A stretch of DNA of 64,000 bases from Anaerolineales bacterium (lineage in GTDB: Bacteria; Chloroflexota; Anaerolineae; Anaerolineales; Villigracilaceae), in contig JABARH010000001.1 of the NCBI GenBank assembly GCA_019187665.1, positions 1-64,000 of the forward strand, written 5' to 3'. The notes under the pieces were generated by a model, which was not told the DNA's origin, ran no database searches, and saw only the letters and a program-made list of their open reading frames with translations. Positions 1 to 7,222 of the stretch are shown piece after piece. Made by a program: the position numbers and the translations under genes. How positions within the stretch are numbered: position 1 is the first letter of the stretch; each line of letters starts with the position of its first letter.

Positions 1-90
1 TCCCATCTGCTTGGCCGGAAAAAAGTCCGCAATCAGTTGCCATTCGGTATACTTGAGGTCGGTCGGGTAGGTTTGGTTGAATTTGGTCAT
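1..90 (-). CDS. IS5-family transposase, N-terminal fragment (partial)
   Basis: The gene starts with ATG at 88-90 and runs off the left edge, so only 30 codons are seen. The peptide begins MTKFNQTYPTDLKYTEWQLI and continues through a phenylalanine-rich stretch. This is the usual opening of IS4/IS5-group transposases (the DUF4096 region: a short basic start, then YPSDLTxxQWxLI). The catalytic DDE core is outside the window. Whether the copy is intact cannot be told. The upstream region on the minus strand (91-124) is short and A/T-rich, as expected for an IS end carrying the transposase promoter. Confidence 0.7.
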   Translation of the reverse strand, partial: MTKFNQTYPTDLKYTEWQLIADFFPAKQMG

Positions 91-124
91 TCTCCAATCT
101 TACCCGACTACTTAAGAAACACTC
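1..124 (-). mobile_element. End of an IS5-family insertion sequence (cut by window start)
   Basis: Positions 1-90 encode the first 30 residues of an IS5-type transposase on the minus strand, and about 30 bp of non-coding end sequence follow. The outer tip seems to lie near 115-128, where the plus strand switches into sequence that continues in frame with a YczE-like protein. The other end of the element lies outside the window, so terminal inverted repeats cannot be compared. Confidence 0.65.
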
Positions 125-149
125 TCTGAGTCTGCGCGCGGCGCGCGCC

Positions 150-317
150 ATGATCGAGGTGACGGTAGTGACGGTCGGCTGGCTGTTGGGCGGGCCGGCC
201 GGAATCGGCACGCTGGTCTTTGCCCTGCTGGTGGGTCCTTCGGTGCAGGCGGGATTTAAATTGTTCAAGGTGGAGCCGCACAAACCCGTCGAAATTGAGG
301 CGGCGCTGGAGGATTAA
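150..317 (+). pseudogene. YczE/YitT-like membrane protein, C-terminal remnant
   Basis: The 55 residues from the ATG at 150 read like the end of a YczE-type integral membrane protein: a hydrophobic segment with WLLGGPAGIGTLVFALLVGP, then a short cytosolic tail. The frame stays open upstream to about 126 (residues SLRAARAMIEV), which looks like native protein, while the bases before that belong to the IS5-like element. The insertion appears to have removed the N-terminal membrane segments. The stop codon is followed at once by the ATG of the next gene (318), which suggests an original operon. Confidence 0.6.
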
Positions 318-647
318 ATGAGCCGCGCGCGCGTCGCCATACAGGGTATCGTCTTTATCGCACTGTTCCTCCTCGTCATGCGCCTGCCGGTCTTTCCGCA
401 AGTGGCCGAGATGCGCGCCTATTCACCCGGGGGCGAAACCCTTTCGCTGGAGTATTCGATCGGTTCGCTGAAAGACTTTATCGAAAGTTACCGCTTTATT
501 CGCACGGCATGGGTGGCCGCGCCAAAGATCGCCTATGCCGCGCTGGCCGCGTTCAACGCGCTCGCCGCATTTCTCGTTTGTTTTTTCGGCGCGCGCTTGT
601 CTGACAGGGTTATCGAAACATGGACCTCCTCGAAGCGCGTTCGTTAA
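318..647 (+). CDS. Small membrane protein of unknown function
   Basis: This 109-residue protein is not a family I recognise. It has two likely membrane helices, at about residues 8-25 and 70-95, with a mostly polar loop between them, so it would sit in the inner membrane with a short basic tail (TSSKRVR). The start is fixed by the TAAATG overlap with the truncated upstream gene. Its end overlaps the next gene by 28 bp, so translation is probably coupled to the PAP2 protein. No signal peptide or metal motif is visible. Confidence 0.6.
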   Translation: MSRARVAIQGIVFIALFLLVMRLPVFPQVAEMRAYSPGGETLSLEYSIGSLKDFIESYRFIRTAWVAAPKIAYAALAAFNALAAFLVCFFGARLSDRVIETWTSSKRVR

Positions 648-1252
648 AGAAAGCAGACATCCCGCTCGCGAAACGCCTGCTGTGGATGCTGGTCGTCGTT
701 GCCATCCAGAGCGTCTACTTGCCAACCAGTCTGGCGACGAGCGGCGGCATCGCGCCGAGACTTCCGATTGACGTCATTCCGGTGTACCCGGTCTGGGTCG
801 TGCCGTATTATTTCACATACGCGCTGTGGCTGTTTGCGCTTTTCTGGGCGCTGTTCAAATCCGACGCGCGTCAATTTCGCGCGGTCATCTCGGGTGCGCT
901 GTTGACGGTCACGGTCGGCGCGCTGACCTTCATCTTCTTCCCCACCTATATCGAACTGCCCGTCATCCGCGGCGGCGATATTTTTTCCGTCATGCTGCGC
1001 GCCGTCCAGGCCGCGGGCGGGACGCACGCCGCGCTGCCCTCGGCGCACAACTACGGCACGATGCTCGTCTGCGCCTTCGCGGTCCATTTTGACCCGCGCC
1101 GCCGCTGGTTGTGGGGCGTGACCGTCGCGGTCATCGCGCTATCCACGCTGTTCACCGGCCAGCATTACCTCCTCGACGTTGTGACCGGCCTCGCGTTGGG
1201 GTGGATCGGATTCAAATTTGGAATCTGGCAGGCGAACAGGAACGCGCAGTAA
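620..1252 (+). CDS. PAP2-family membrane phosphatase-like protein
   Basis: A 210-residue integral membrane protein with about five to six hydrophobic segments. It carries two of the three PAP2 acid phosphatase signatures: PSAHN near residue 140 (PSxH motif) and TGQHYLLDV near residue 180 (the conserved QHYxxD block with the nucleophile-assisting histidine). The K-x6-RP first motif is not obvious, as in the inositol-phosphoryl-ceramide-synthase-like branch. It probably removes or transfers phosphate on a membrane lipid or isoprenoid diphosphate at the outer leaflet. It overlaps the preceding small membrane protein, so the two are likely co-expressed. Confidence 0.75.
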   Translation: MDLLEARSLKKADIPLAKRLLWMLVVVAIQSVYLPTSLATSGGIAPRLPIDVIPVYPVWVVPYYFTYALWLFALFWALFKSDARQFRAVISGALLTVTVGALTFIFFPTYIELPVIRGGDIFSVMLRAVQAAGGTHAALPSAHNYGTMLVCAFAVHFDPRRRWLWGVTVAVIALSTLFTGQHYLLDVVTGLALGWIGFKFGIWQANRNAQ

Positions 1253-1297
1253 AGCCTCGATTACAATTGCGCGATACACTACCGGAGTCTCCCCCTA

Positions 1298-1792
1298 ATG
1301 AAAAAAACACTCGTATCCTTCCTGACATTTTGCCTGTTCCTGCTCCCCACCGCCGCGCTCGCCAAAGGCGGCTTCACCTACGTAGAAGTAAAAGGCCCCG
1401 GCCTCACGGGCAGCATCGCCATCACTGACCCCGCGCTGACCGAAGATTTCTTCGCCTTCGCCGATTTCACAGCCGGGCCCGTCCCTGCCCCCACAGACCC
1501 GGGAGAGGGCTACCTGGTCACACGCGTGTACGTAATCGAAGACAAGGATCACCCCTTCGACCAGTTGGAATACTATCCCTACAGCGGCTATGTTCACTAC
1601 ATCGGTCTCGCCGAAGGCGTCTCTGAATACGACGGCAGCTGGTTCATTGCCAGCCCGGCCGCCGCCGCGCCCTTCCGCGCCGCGCTCAAAGCCAAAGCCA
1701 CACTCACCTGGGCGCCCTTCGCCGCGTTCCTCATCATCATGGCGGCCTTCTATCTCGCTTATCGTAATAAACCTGCCGGTTCCAATAACTGA
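1298..1792 (+). CDS. Secreted or membrane-anchored hypothetical protein
   Basis: I do not recognise a family. The 164-residue product has a signal peptide (basic MKKT start, hydrophobic core, cleavage likely after ALA near residue 22), an acidic extracellular domain rich in aromatic residues, and a C-terminal helix at about residues 140-160 ending in YRNK. It is probably anchored facing outward with a short cytosolic tail. A CGGAG sequence 10-15 nt before the ATG is a plausible ribosome binding site. The next gene starts 245 bp downstream. Confidence 0.6.
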   Translation: MKKTLVSFLTFCLFLLPTAALAKGGFTYVEVKGPGLTGSIAITDPALTEDFFAFADFTAGPVPAPTDPGEGYLVTRVYVIEDKDHPFDQLEYYPYSGYVHYIGLAEGVSEYDGSWFIASPAAAAPFRAALKAKATLTWAPFAAFLIIMAAFYLAYRNKPAGSNN

Positions 1793-2025
1793 CATCGGCG
1801 CCCTTCAGGCGTCTCACCGCTGACAAGATAATTTTTTCGGCGCTGCCTAATTCGAAAAAACCCGGGCAGGGCGCATTCTCCCCTGGCAACACGTGATTTT
1901 CCAGGCAAATCAGACAGTTGTAACGCGCCGAATGAACGGCTGGCGTTAGAGAACGGCAATCACACGCAGGCCCTGTTTGTATTACCCGGACAAGAGCCTC
2001 AGATGCGGCGCGACCATCCGTTGAG

Positions 2026-2031
2026 TATAAT
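2026..2031 (+). promoter_or_regulatory. -10 box of a leaderless promoter
   Basis: A perfect TATAAT lies 6 nt before the ATG at 2038. There is no Shine-Dalgarno sequence, so transcription probably starts at or next to the A of the start codon. No convincing -35 box is seen. Confidence 0.65.
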
Positions 2032-2037
2032 CGCCGT

Positions 2038-2979
2038 ATGCGACGCGCCCTCATTTTATACAACCCGATTGCCGGGCGATTTCCGGTCAAACCCTTTCTT
2101 GCCTCTGTGACCAAGACCCTCGCCCGCTCCGGCTGGAACGCGGATGTGATAGCCACGCAAAGCGCCGCGCACACCACAGAATCCGCGCGGCAGGCCGCCT
2201 CGGAGAGGTACGACGCGGTCTTCGCCTGCGGTGGCGACGGGACGATCGGCCTCGCGGCCTCCGGGCTGGCCGGCACAGACACCGCGCTCGGAATCCTGCC
2301 CAGCGGCACCGCCAATGTGCTTGCCATCGAACTCGGCTTGCCGATTTTTTCATGGGCGCGTTGGTGGACGCTCAAGCAAAACGCGCAGACCCTCGCCCAT
2401 TCGCCAATCTGTTCTGTGGATGTCGGCGACTGCAACGGGCAAACATTTCTGCTCTGGGCCGGCATGGGACTGGACGCCATGACCATCCACGCCCTCGAGC
2501 CGCGCATCCGCGTGGAAAAATTTCTGGCCTTTCCGGAATATTTCGTCACCACCGTGCGCAACGCCAGCGTGTGGAGCGGCGTGAACCTGCGCCTGTGGGC
2601 GGACGATCACGAAGTCGAGGGTCACTTCATGGTGGTGGTGGCCAACAACATTCGCCGTTACATGGGCGGCTACTCCATCCTCTCGCCCGACGCCTACATT
2701 GATGACGGAATCTTCGACATCTGGCTGCTCTCCGGCAACAGCCTTGCCGACGCGCTGCGCCAGGCCTATGATCTTTGGCGCGGCAACCATCTCACCTCCG
2801 ACACAGCCCGCAAACTTTCCTTCCGTACCCTGCGCGTCGAGGCCGACACCCCCTTCCTCGTTCAAACCGACGGCGAGCCGCGACCCGAAACCACGCGCGT
2901 CGAAATCTCCATCCGGCCGCGCGCCCTTAAAATGCTCCTGCCGCCTCACGCGCTCGGTTTATTATCGAAGAAGATATAA
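2038..2979 (+). CDS. Diacylglycerol/sphingosine-kinase-family lipid kinase (YegS/DagK-like)
   Basis: The 313-residue protein has the DAGK catalytic fold: YNPIAG at residues 8-13, the nucleotide-binding GGDGT near 66-70, and LPSGTANVLA near 89-98. The C-terminal half matches the beta-sandwich domain of YegS/DgkB-type enzymes (for example FDIWLLSG near 230, and a final RPRALKMLLP). It would phosphorylate a lipid such as diacylglycerol at the membrane, feeding phosphatidate back to phospholipid synthesis. Length is normal for the family. It is read from a leaderless promoter. The promoter of the next gene overlaps its stop codon. Confidence 0.9.
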   Translation: MRRALILYNPIAGRFPVKPFLASVTKTLARSGWNADVIATQSAAHTTESARQAASERYDAVFACGGDGTIGLAASGLAGTDTALGILPSGTANVLAIELGLPIFSWARWWTLKQNAQTLAHSPICSVDVGDCNGQTFLLWAGMGLDAMTIHALEPRIRVEKFLAFPEYFVTTVRNASVWSGVNLRLWADDHEVEGHFMVVVANNIRRYMGGYSILSPDAYIDDGIFDIWLLSGNSLADALRQAYDLWRGNHLTSDTARKLSFRTLRVEADTPFLVQTDGEPRPETTRVEISIRPRALKMLLPPHALGLLSKKI

Positions 2980-2980
2980 T
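2975..2980 (+). promoter_or_regulatory. -10 box overlapping the lipid kinase stop codon
   Basis: TATAAT here includes the TAA stop (2977-2979) of the lipid kinase gene and lies 6 nt before the ATG at 2987, the same spacing as at 2026-2031. The SH3b gene therefore probably has its own leaderless transcript. Confidence 0.6.
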
Positions 2981-2986
2981 CGCACC

Positions 2987-3469
2987 ATGAATCGCAACAC
3001 AAGATTATTCACCCCCGCTGTGATTTTCACCGGATTGGGATTCGCCTGCCTGCTGACTTTCATCACCTGGATCGGATTCGCCCTGACCGCCGCGCCGCGC
3101 TCCGACCTCGAAGCCGCGCCCGCCGTGCTGACCCTGATCCCCGCCCCCACCTCGACCCCGCTTTTCACCGCCACGCCCACCCGCGACCCGCTCGCCCAGC
3201 TCACGCCGACCCTGCCCGCCAATTACATCACCGTCGGCAGTTACGTGCAGATCAGCGGCACCGGCGGCGACGGCCTGCGCATCCGTTCCGCGCCAAACCT
3301 TGCCGGTCAATTCCTCTTCCTCGGCGAAGACTCAGAAGTATTCAAAGTGGAGGACGGGCCCAAAGACGCGGACAACTACATCTGGTGGTACATTGTCGCG
3401 CCCTATGATGTCTCGCGCGCGGGCTGGGCTGCCGCGAATTTTCTGTCTGTGGTCCCACCGCCGCAATGA
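2987..3469 (+). CDS. Membrane-anchored SH3b-domain protein
   Basis: This 160-residue product starts with a membrane anchor (hydrophobic residues about 10-32), continues with a proline/threonine-rich linker (residues 40-75) and ends in a bacterial SH3 fold (GDGLRIRSAPN near 90, then WWYIVAP and GWAAANFLSVV). SH3b domains outside the cell usually bind peptidoglycan or act as structural modules. The longer frame reading in from 2699 overlaps the lipid kinase and is not used. The start at 2987 is supported by the TATAAT 6 nt upstream and by the basic residues before the helix. Confidence 0.75.
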   Translation: MNRNTRLFTPAVIFTGLGFACLLTFITWIGFALTAAPRSDLEAAPAVLTLIPAPTSTPLFTATPTRDPLAQLTPTLPANYITVGSYVQISGTGGDGLRIRSAPNLAGQFLFLGEDSEVFKVEDGPKDADNYIWWYIVAPYDVSRAGWAAANFLSVVPPPQ

Positions 3470-3540
3470 AACATGTTTAACCGCCCGGACGCGCAATTGA
3501 GATTACAGCAACGTACCCCGGATGCAGGAAGGATGGAAGC

Positions 3541-5151
3541 ATGATCCCCAAACAATACGACGCGATCATCATTGGCGGCGGCCATAATGGACTGGTGGCG
3601 GGCGCGTACCTTGCCCGTGCGGGCAAAACCGTAGTCGTGCTTGAAAGAAGGCACATCGTCGGCGGCGCGGCAGTGACGGAAGAAATCTTCCCGGGGTACA
3701 AGTTCACCGAATTTTCGTATGTGGTGAGCCTGCTGCGCCCTGAGATCATCCGCGACCTGGAACTGCCGAAACACGGATTAAAGATCCTGCCATTGCCAAG
3801 CACCTTTACGCCGATGGATGGCGGAAGCCGCGGCGATTATCTCGCGTTGTGGGATGACCATGATTTAACCCGCCGCGAAATTTATCGGCACTCGCCGAAA
3901 GATGCAGAAGCGTACGAAGAATACGGCCGTATCATGGCGCGCGCCGCGAAAGCCATCAAGCCCATCATCAACTTAATTCCGCCGGACCCATCTTCCATGA
4001 GCGTCCGCGACTTGATGGGTTTGCTCAAAGTCGGCCAATACGCGGCGGGGCTTTCCGAAAAAGAACTGTACCTGGTCGCCAAACTTGCCACACAATCGTC
4101 GGCCGATTTGCTCGAAGAGTGGTTTGAGACCGACGCGCTCAAAGGCACCAAGGCCGCCAGCGGAATCATCGGCACGTATCTTGGCCCGCGTTCGCCCGGG
4201 ACGGCGTACGTTTTGCTCCATCATTACATGGGCGAAATTGACGGCGCGTTCCGTGCCTGGGGTTTTGCCAAGAACGGTTCTGGCGGTGTCAGCGGCTCGA
4301 TCTTTAACGCGGCGCGGGCGCTTGGGGTGGAGGTCAGGGTTAATTGCGCGGTGCAACAGGTCAAGGTCAAGAATGGGCGCGCGGTGGGCGTCATCCTCGA
4401 AAACGGCGACGAGATTCATTCCAGGGTTGTGATATCCGCCGCCGACCCGAAGCGCACCTTCCTGCAATTTGTCGAGCAGAAACATCTGCCCGATGATTTT
4501 GTCGCGTCCATTCAGAATTATCGCACACGCGGCTCGTCGGGCAAGGTTAATATTGCCCTGAGCAAACTGCCAGACTTCACGGCTTTACCCTACGCCGGCA
4601 ATGGCGCGAATTCGGTTCTGCATCGCGGCGCGGTGTCCATCAGCCCAAGTATTGATTATATTGAACGCGCCTACGACGACGCGAAGTACGGACGGATTTC
4701 CAGACGCCCCTACATTGACATGATCTTCCCCTCGATGATTGACCCCGACATGGCGCCGCCCGGACATCACGTCATGTCGTGCTTTGTGCAATACGCGCCG
4801 TACGATATAGAGGGCGGCTGGAATGACGCAAAGCGCGATCAACTCGGCGAGGCGGTTATTGCGACCATCGAACAATACGCGCCGAACCTCCGCGAATGTA
4901 TCGTCGGGATGCAGGTTATCTCGCCCAAAGACATCGAAACCATCGCGGGCATCAGCGGCGGAAATATTTTTCACGGCGAATTGCTGTTACATCAAATCTT
5001 TTTCCTGCGTCCCACCCCGCAATGGGCAGACTTCCGCACGCCGCTCAAAGGATATTATTTCGGCGCAAGCGGCGCTCACCCCGGCGGCGGTGTGATGGGC
5101 GCGCCCGGCATGTTGGCGGCGCAGGAGATTTTGAAGGACGGAATGCGCTAA
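3541..5151 (+). CDS. FAD-dependent oxidoreductase, phytoene-desaturase/PYROXD2-like
   Basis: The 536-residue protein opens with a Rossmann FAD motif (AIIIGGGHNGLVAGAYLARA, residues 9-28) and ERRHIVGGAA, the classic phytoene dehydrogenase start. The C-terminus has the family signature YYFGASGAHPGGGVMGAPG. It resembles the non-carotenogenic PYROXD2/COG1233 branch; no carotenoid genes lie nearby, so the substrate is unknown. AGGAAGGATGGAAG just before the ATG is a fair ribosome binding site. It stands alone between the SH3b gene and the peptide importer. Confidence 0.85.
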   Translation: MIPKQYDAIIIGGGHNGLVAGAYLARAGKTVVVLERRHIVGGAAVTEEIFPGYKFTEFSYVVSLLRPEIIRDLELPKHGLKILPLPSTFTPMDGGSRGDYLALWDDHDLTRREIYRHSPKDAEAYEEYGRIMARAAKAIKPIINLIPPDPSSMSVRDLMGLLKVGQYAAGLSEKELYLVAKLATQSSADLLEEWFETDALKGTKAASGIIGTYLGPRSPGTAYVLLHHYMGEIDGAFRAWGFAKNGSGGVSGSIFNAARALGVEVRVNCAVQQVKVKNGRAVGVILENGDEIHSRVVISAADPKRTFLQFVEQKHLPDDFVASIQNYRTRGSSGKVNIALSKLPDFTALPYAGNGANSVLHRGAVSISPSIDYIERAYDDAKYGRISRRPYIDMIFPSMIDPDMAPPGHHVMSCFVQYAPYDIEGGWNDAKRDQLGEAVIATIEQYAPNLRECIVGMQVISPKDIETIAGISGGNIFHGELLLHQIFFLRPTPQWADFRTPLKGYYFGASGAHPGGGVMGAPGMLAAQEILKDGMR

Positions 5152-5262
5152 CGCCGGACGCACAGCGGGCGGGTGAATCTGTTCGAGACGGGCAACCCGC
5201 CTGCCCGTTGGAATGAAGCGGAAACCCCTTGCGAGGAGGATGTATCCGGGGTTGTTTTGCTG

Positions 5263-5268
5263 TATAAT
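5263..5268 (+). promoter_or_regulatory. -10 box upstream of the peptide importer operon
   Basis: TATAAT, preceded directly by TG, lies 32 nt before the short leader ORF at 5301. No good -35 box is visible. An inverted repeat (ACCCC at 5224-5228, GGGGT at 5248-5252, then TGTTTT) just upstream could end transcription from the oxidoreductase gene. Confidence 0.45.
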
Positions 5269-5300
5269 GCCGCCATCCCCACAATTCTGAAAGGAGGCCG

Positions 5301-5378
5301 ATGCCTGAAATATATCCATTCACTTTCCAATTGCCAATCACCTTACCCAAATCATCCTACTGGAGGAGAGAACTGTGA
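5301..5378 (+). CDS. Short leader ORF translationally coupled to the binding-protein gene
   Basis: A 25-codon ORF starts with ATG 3 nt after the strongest Shine-Dalgarno of the region (GAAAGGAGG) and ends with a TGA (5376-5378) that overlaps the GTG start (5375-5377) of the solute-binding protein as GTGA. The peptide (starts MPEIYPFTFQL, ends WRREL) resembles nothing I know and has no run of a single amino acid, so classic attenuation is unlikely. Its role may be to deliver ribosomes to the weak GTG start. Functional peptide versus coupling device cannot be decided from sequence. Confidence 0.5.
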   Translation: MPEIYPFTFQLPITLPKSSYWRREL

Positions 5379-7141
5379 ATAAGAAACTGTTTGCCTTGCT
5401 TTCGGTCATTATGATCGCCAGTATGGCCCTCGCGGCCTGCGGCGGTCAAAAGACCGAAGTTCCCGCGGCAACGGACGAGCCGACCACGGCTCCGACCGAT
5501 GCCCCGACCGCGGAACCCACCGCCCCTCCGACGGCGGAACCCACCCCGATTCCCGACGTGCCGATCGCCACTTATGATGGCACCAGCCTGTCGGTTGCGG
5601 AATGCGGCAATGGCTATACCGGCTTCATCAAGTCGGTAGTCGCCCAGGACGCTAACACCGTGGTCTTCACGCTCTGCAAATCGGACCCGGCCTTCCTCTC
5701 GAAGATCGCCTTCAGCCCCTTCTCTATTTACCCGCAGGAATGGATCGAGTCTACCGCCGGTGACGAAACCCGCACCAGCGAAGGTCTCGAACATCCGGTC
5801 GGCACCGGCCCGTACATGGTCAGCGAGTGGAAGCGCGGCGAAAGTGTCACCTTCACCGCCAACCCCGACTATTGGGGCGAGGCGCCTGCCGCCGAAACGC
5901 TCGTCTTCCGCTGGTCGTCTGAGTCCGCGGCCCGCCTGCTCGAACTACAGGCTGGCACGATTGACGGCTTTGACAACCCCGGTCCCGATGACTTCGCCAC
6001 CATTCAGGCTGACTCCACGCTGCAACTGTCCCTGCGCCCGGCGTTGAATGTCTTCTACATCGGCATGACCAACACCTTCGCGCCGTTCGATAATGTGAAG
6101 GTTCGCCAGGCGATTGCCCAGGGTATTGACCGCCAGCGCATCGTGGACACCTTCTACCCGGTCGGCTCCGAAGTGGCGAGTCACTTCACCCCGTGCTCGA
6201 TCCCGAACGCCTGCGATGGCGATGCGTGGTATGACTTCGACCCCGCCGCTGCCAAGGCCTTGCTGGCCGAAGCCGGCTTCCCGGATGGTTTCGCGACCAA
6301 ACTGTACTTCCGCGATGTCGTGCGCGGCTACCTGCCCCAGGTGAGCAGCGTGGCCCAGGACATCCAGTCCCAGTTGAAGGAAAACCTGAACATTGACGCC
6401 GAGATCGTGGTCATGGAATCGGGCGCCTTCATCGAAGAGTCCGGCGCGGGCCGCCTCGACGGCCTGTACCTGCTCGGTTGGGGCGCGGATTACCCGCACA
6501 TTACCAACTTCCTGGATTATCACTTCGGCCAGGCCACCCAGCAGTTCGGCGCGATCCCGGCCGCGATCTACGAGCCGATCGCTCTCGGCGCGACGATCGC
6601 CGACCCGGCCGAGGCCGCCCCGGTGTACACCGAGGCGAACAACGCCATCCGCGAACTGGTCCCGATGATCCCGATCGCGCACGGCGGCTCCGCTGTCGCG
6701 TACCGCGCCGACGTGGTCAACCCGCAGGCCAGCCCGCTGACCAGCGAGTCGTTTTTCGCCACCGACCCCGGTGGACGGGATGTCTTCGTCTGGATGCAGA
6801 ACGCAGAACCGATCAGCATGTTCTGCGCGGATGAGACCGACGGCGAATCTCTGCGCGCTTGCGAGCAGGTGACCGAAGCGCTCTACTCGTACGAGATCAA
6901 CGGCACTGCCACCCATCCTGCCCTGGCTGAATCCTGCACGCCGAATGAAGACCTGACCGTTTGGACCTGCGCCCTGCGCCAGGGCGTCACCTTCCACGAC
7001 GGCTCGACCTTCGACGCTGCGGATGTAGTCGCCACGTTCAACATGGGCCTGAACATCGGCTCACCGTTCCACGTTGGCAACACCAACCTGTGGGAGTACT
7101 ACGATTACCTCTGGGGTCTGATGAAGAAACCCGGTGGATAA
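5375..7141 (+). CDS. Peptide/nickel-type ABC substrate-binding lipoprotein with circularly permuted domain order
   Basis: This 588-residue lipoprotein has a type II signal peptide (MALAAC, Cys near residue 21) and a Pro/Thr-rich linker. It is an SBP_bac_5 protein, but the parts are in unusual order. The mature part begins with the segment that is normally in the middle (FTLCKSDPAFL, PVGTGPYMVSEWKRGE, NPDYWG, then VRQAIAQGIDRQRI). The segment normally at the N-terminus (ALAES, LRQGVTFHDGSTFDAADVVATF, here split in description) comes last, at about residues 470-588. It binds a peptide-like solute outside the membrane for the two permeases that follow. It starts at GTG with GGAGG 8 nt upstream, overlapping the leader ORF. 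Confidence 0.85.
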   Translation: MNKKLFALLSVIMIASMALAACGGQKTEVPAATDEPTTAPTDAPTAEPTAPPTAEPTPIPDVPIATYDGTSLSVAECGNGYTGFIKSVVAQDANTVVFTLCKSDPAFLSKIAFSPFSIYPQEWIESTAGDETRTSEGLEHPVGTGPYMVSEWKRGESVTFTANPDYWGEAPAAETLVFRWSSESAARLLELQAGTIDGFDNPGPDDFATIQADSTLQLSLRPALNVFYIGMTNTFAPFDNVKVRQAIAQGIDRQRIVDTFYPVGSEVASHFTPCSIPNACDGDAWYDFDPAAAKALLAEAGFPDGFATKLYFRDVVRGYLPQVSSVAQDIQSQLKENLNIDAEIVVMESGAFIEESGAGRLDGLYLLGWGADYPHITNFLDYHFGQATQQFGAIPAAIYEPIALGATIADPAEAAPVYTEANNAIRELVPMIPIAHGGSAVAYRADVVNPQASPLTSESFFATDPGGRDVFVWMQNAEPISMFCADETDGESLRACEQVTEALYSYEINGTATHPALAESCTPNEDLTVWTCALRQGVTFHDGSTFDAADVVATFNMGLNIGSPFHVGNTNLWEYYDYLWGLMKKPGG

Positions 7142-7168
7142 GTCGTAACATCCACAACCTGCAAGAAA

Positions 7169-7202
7169 AATACGGGATGGTGGTTGCCCACCATCCCGTA
7201 TT
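7169..7202 (+). terminator. 15-bp perfect hairpin between binding protein and permease genes
   Basis: Arms 7169-7183 and 7188-7202 pair perfectly around a TTGC loop. No T-run follows, so it is more likely a 3'-stabilising or partial-termination hairpin that lets the binding protein be made in excess over the permeases. That is a common arrangement in ABC importer operons. Confidence 0.65.
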
Positions 7203-7222
7203 CTCAAAAGGCAGAACATCCC

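Noticed and set aside
1737..2561. 274-codon minus-strand frame spanning the gap before the lipid kinase
   Set aside because: It overlaps more than 500 bp of the lipid kinase in antisense and has no recognisable domain.
3541..5151. Carotenoid phytoene desaturase (crtI)
   Set aside because: The closest pattern is the PYROXD2-like branch and no other carotenoid gene is nearby.
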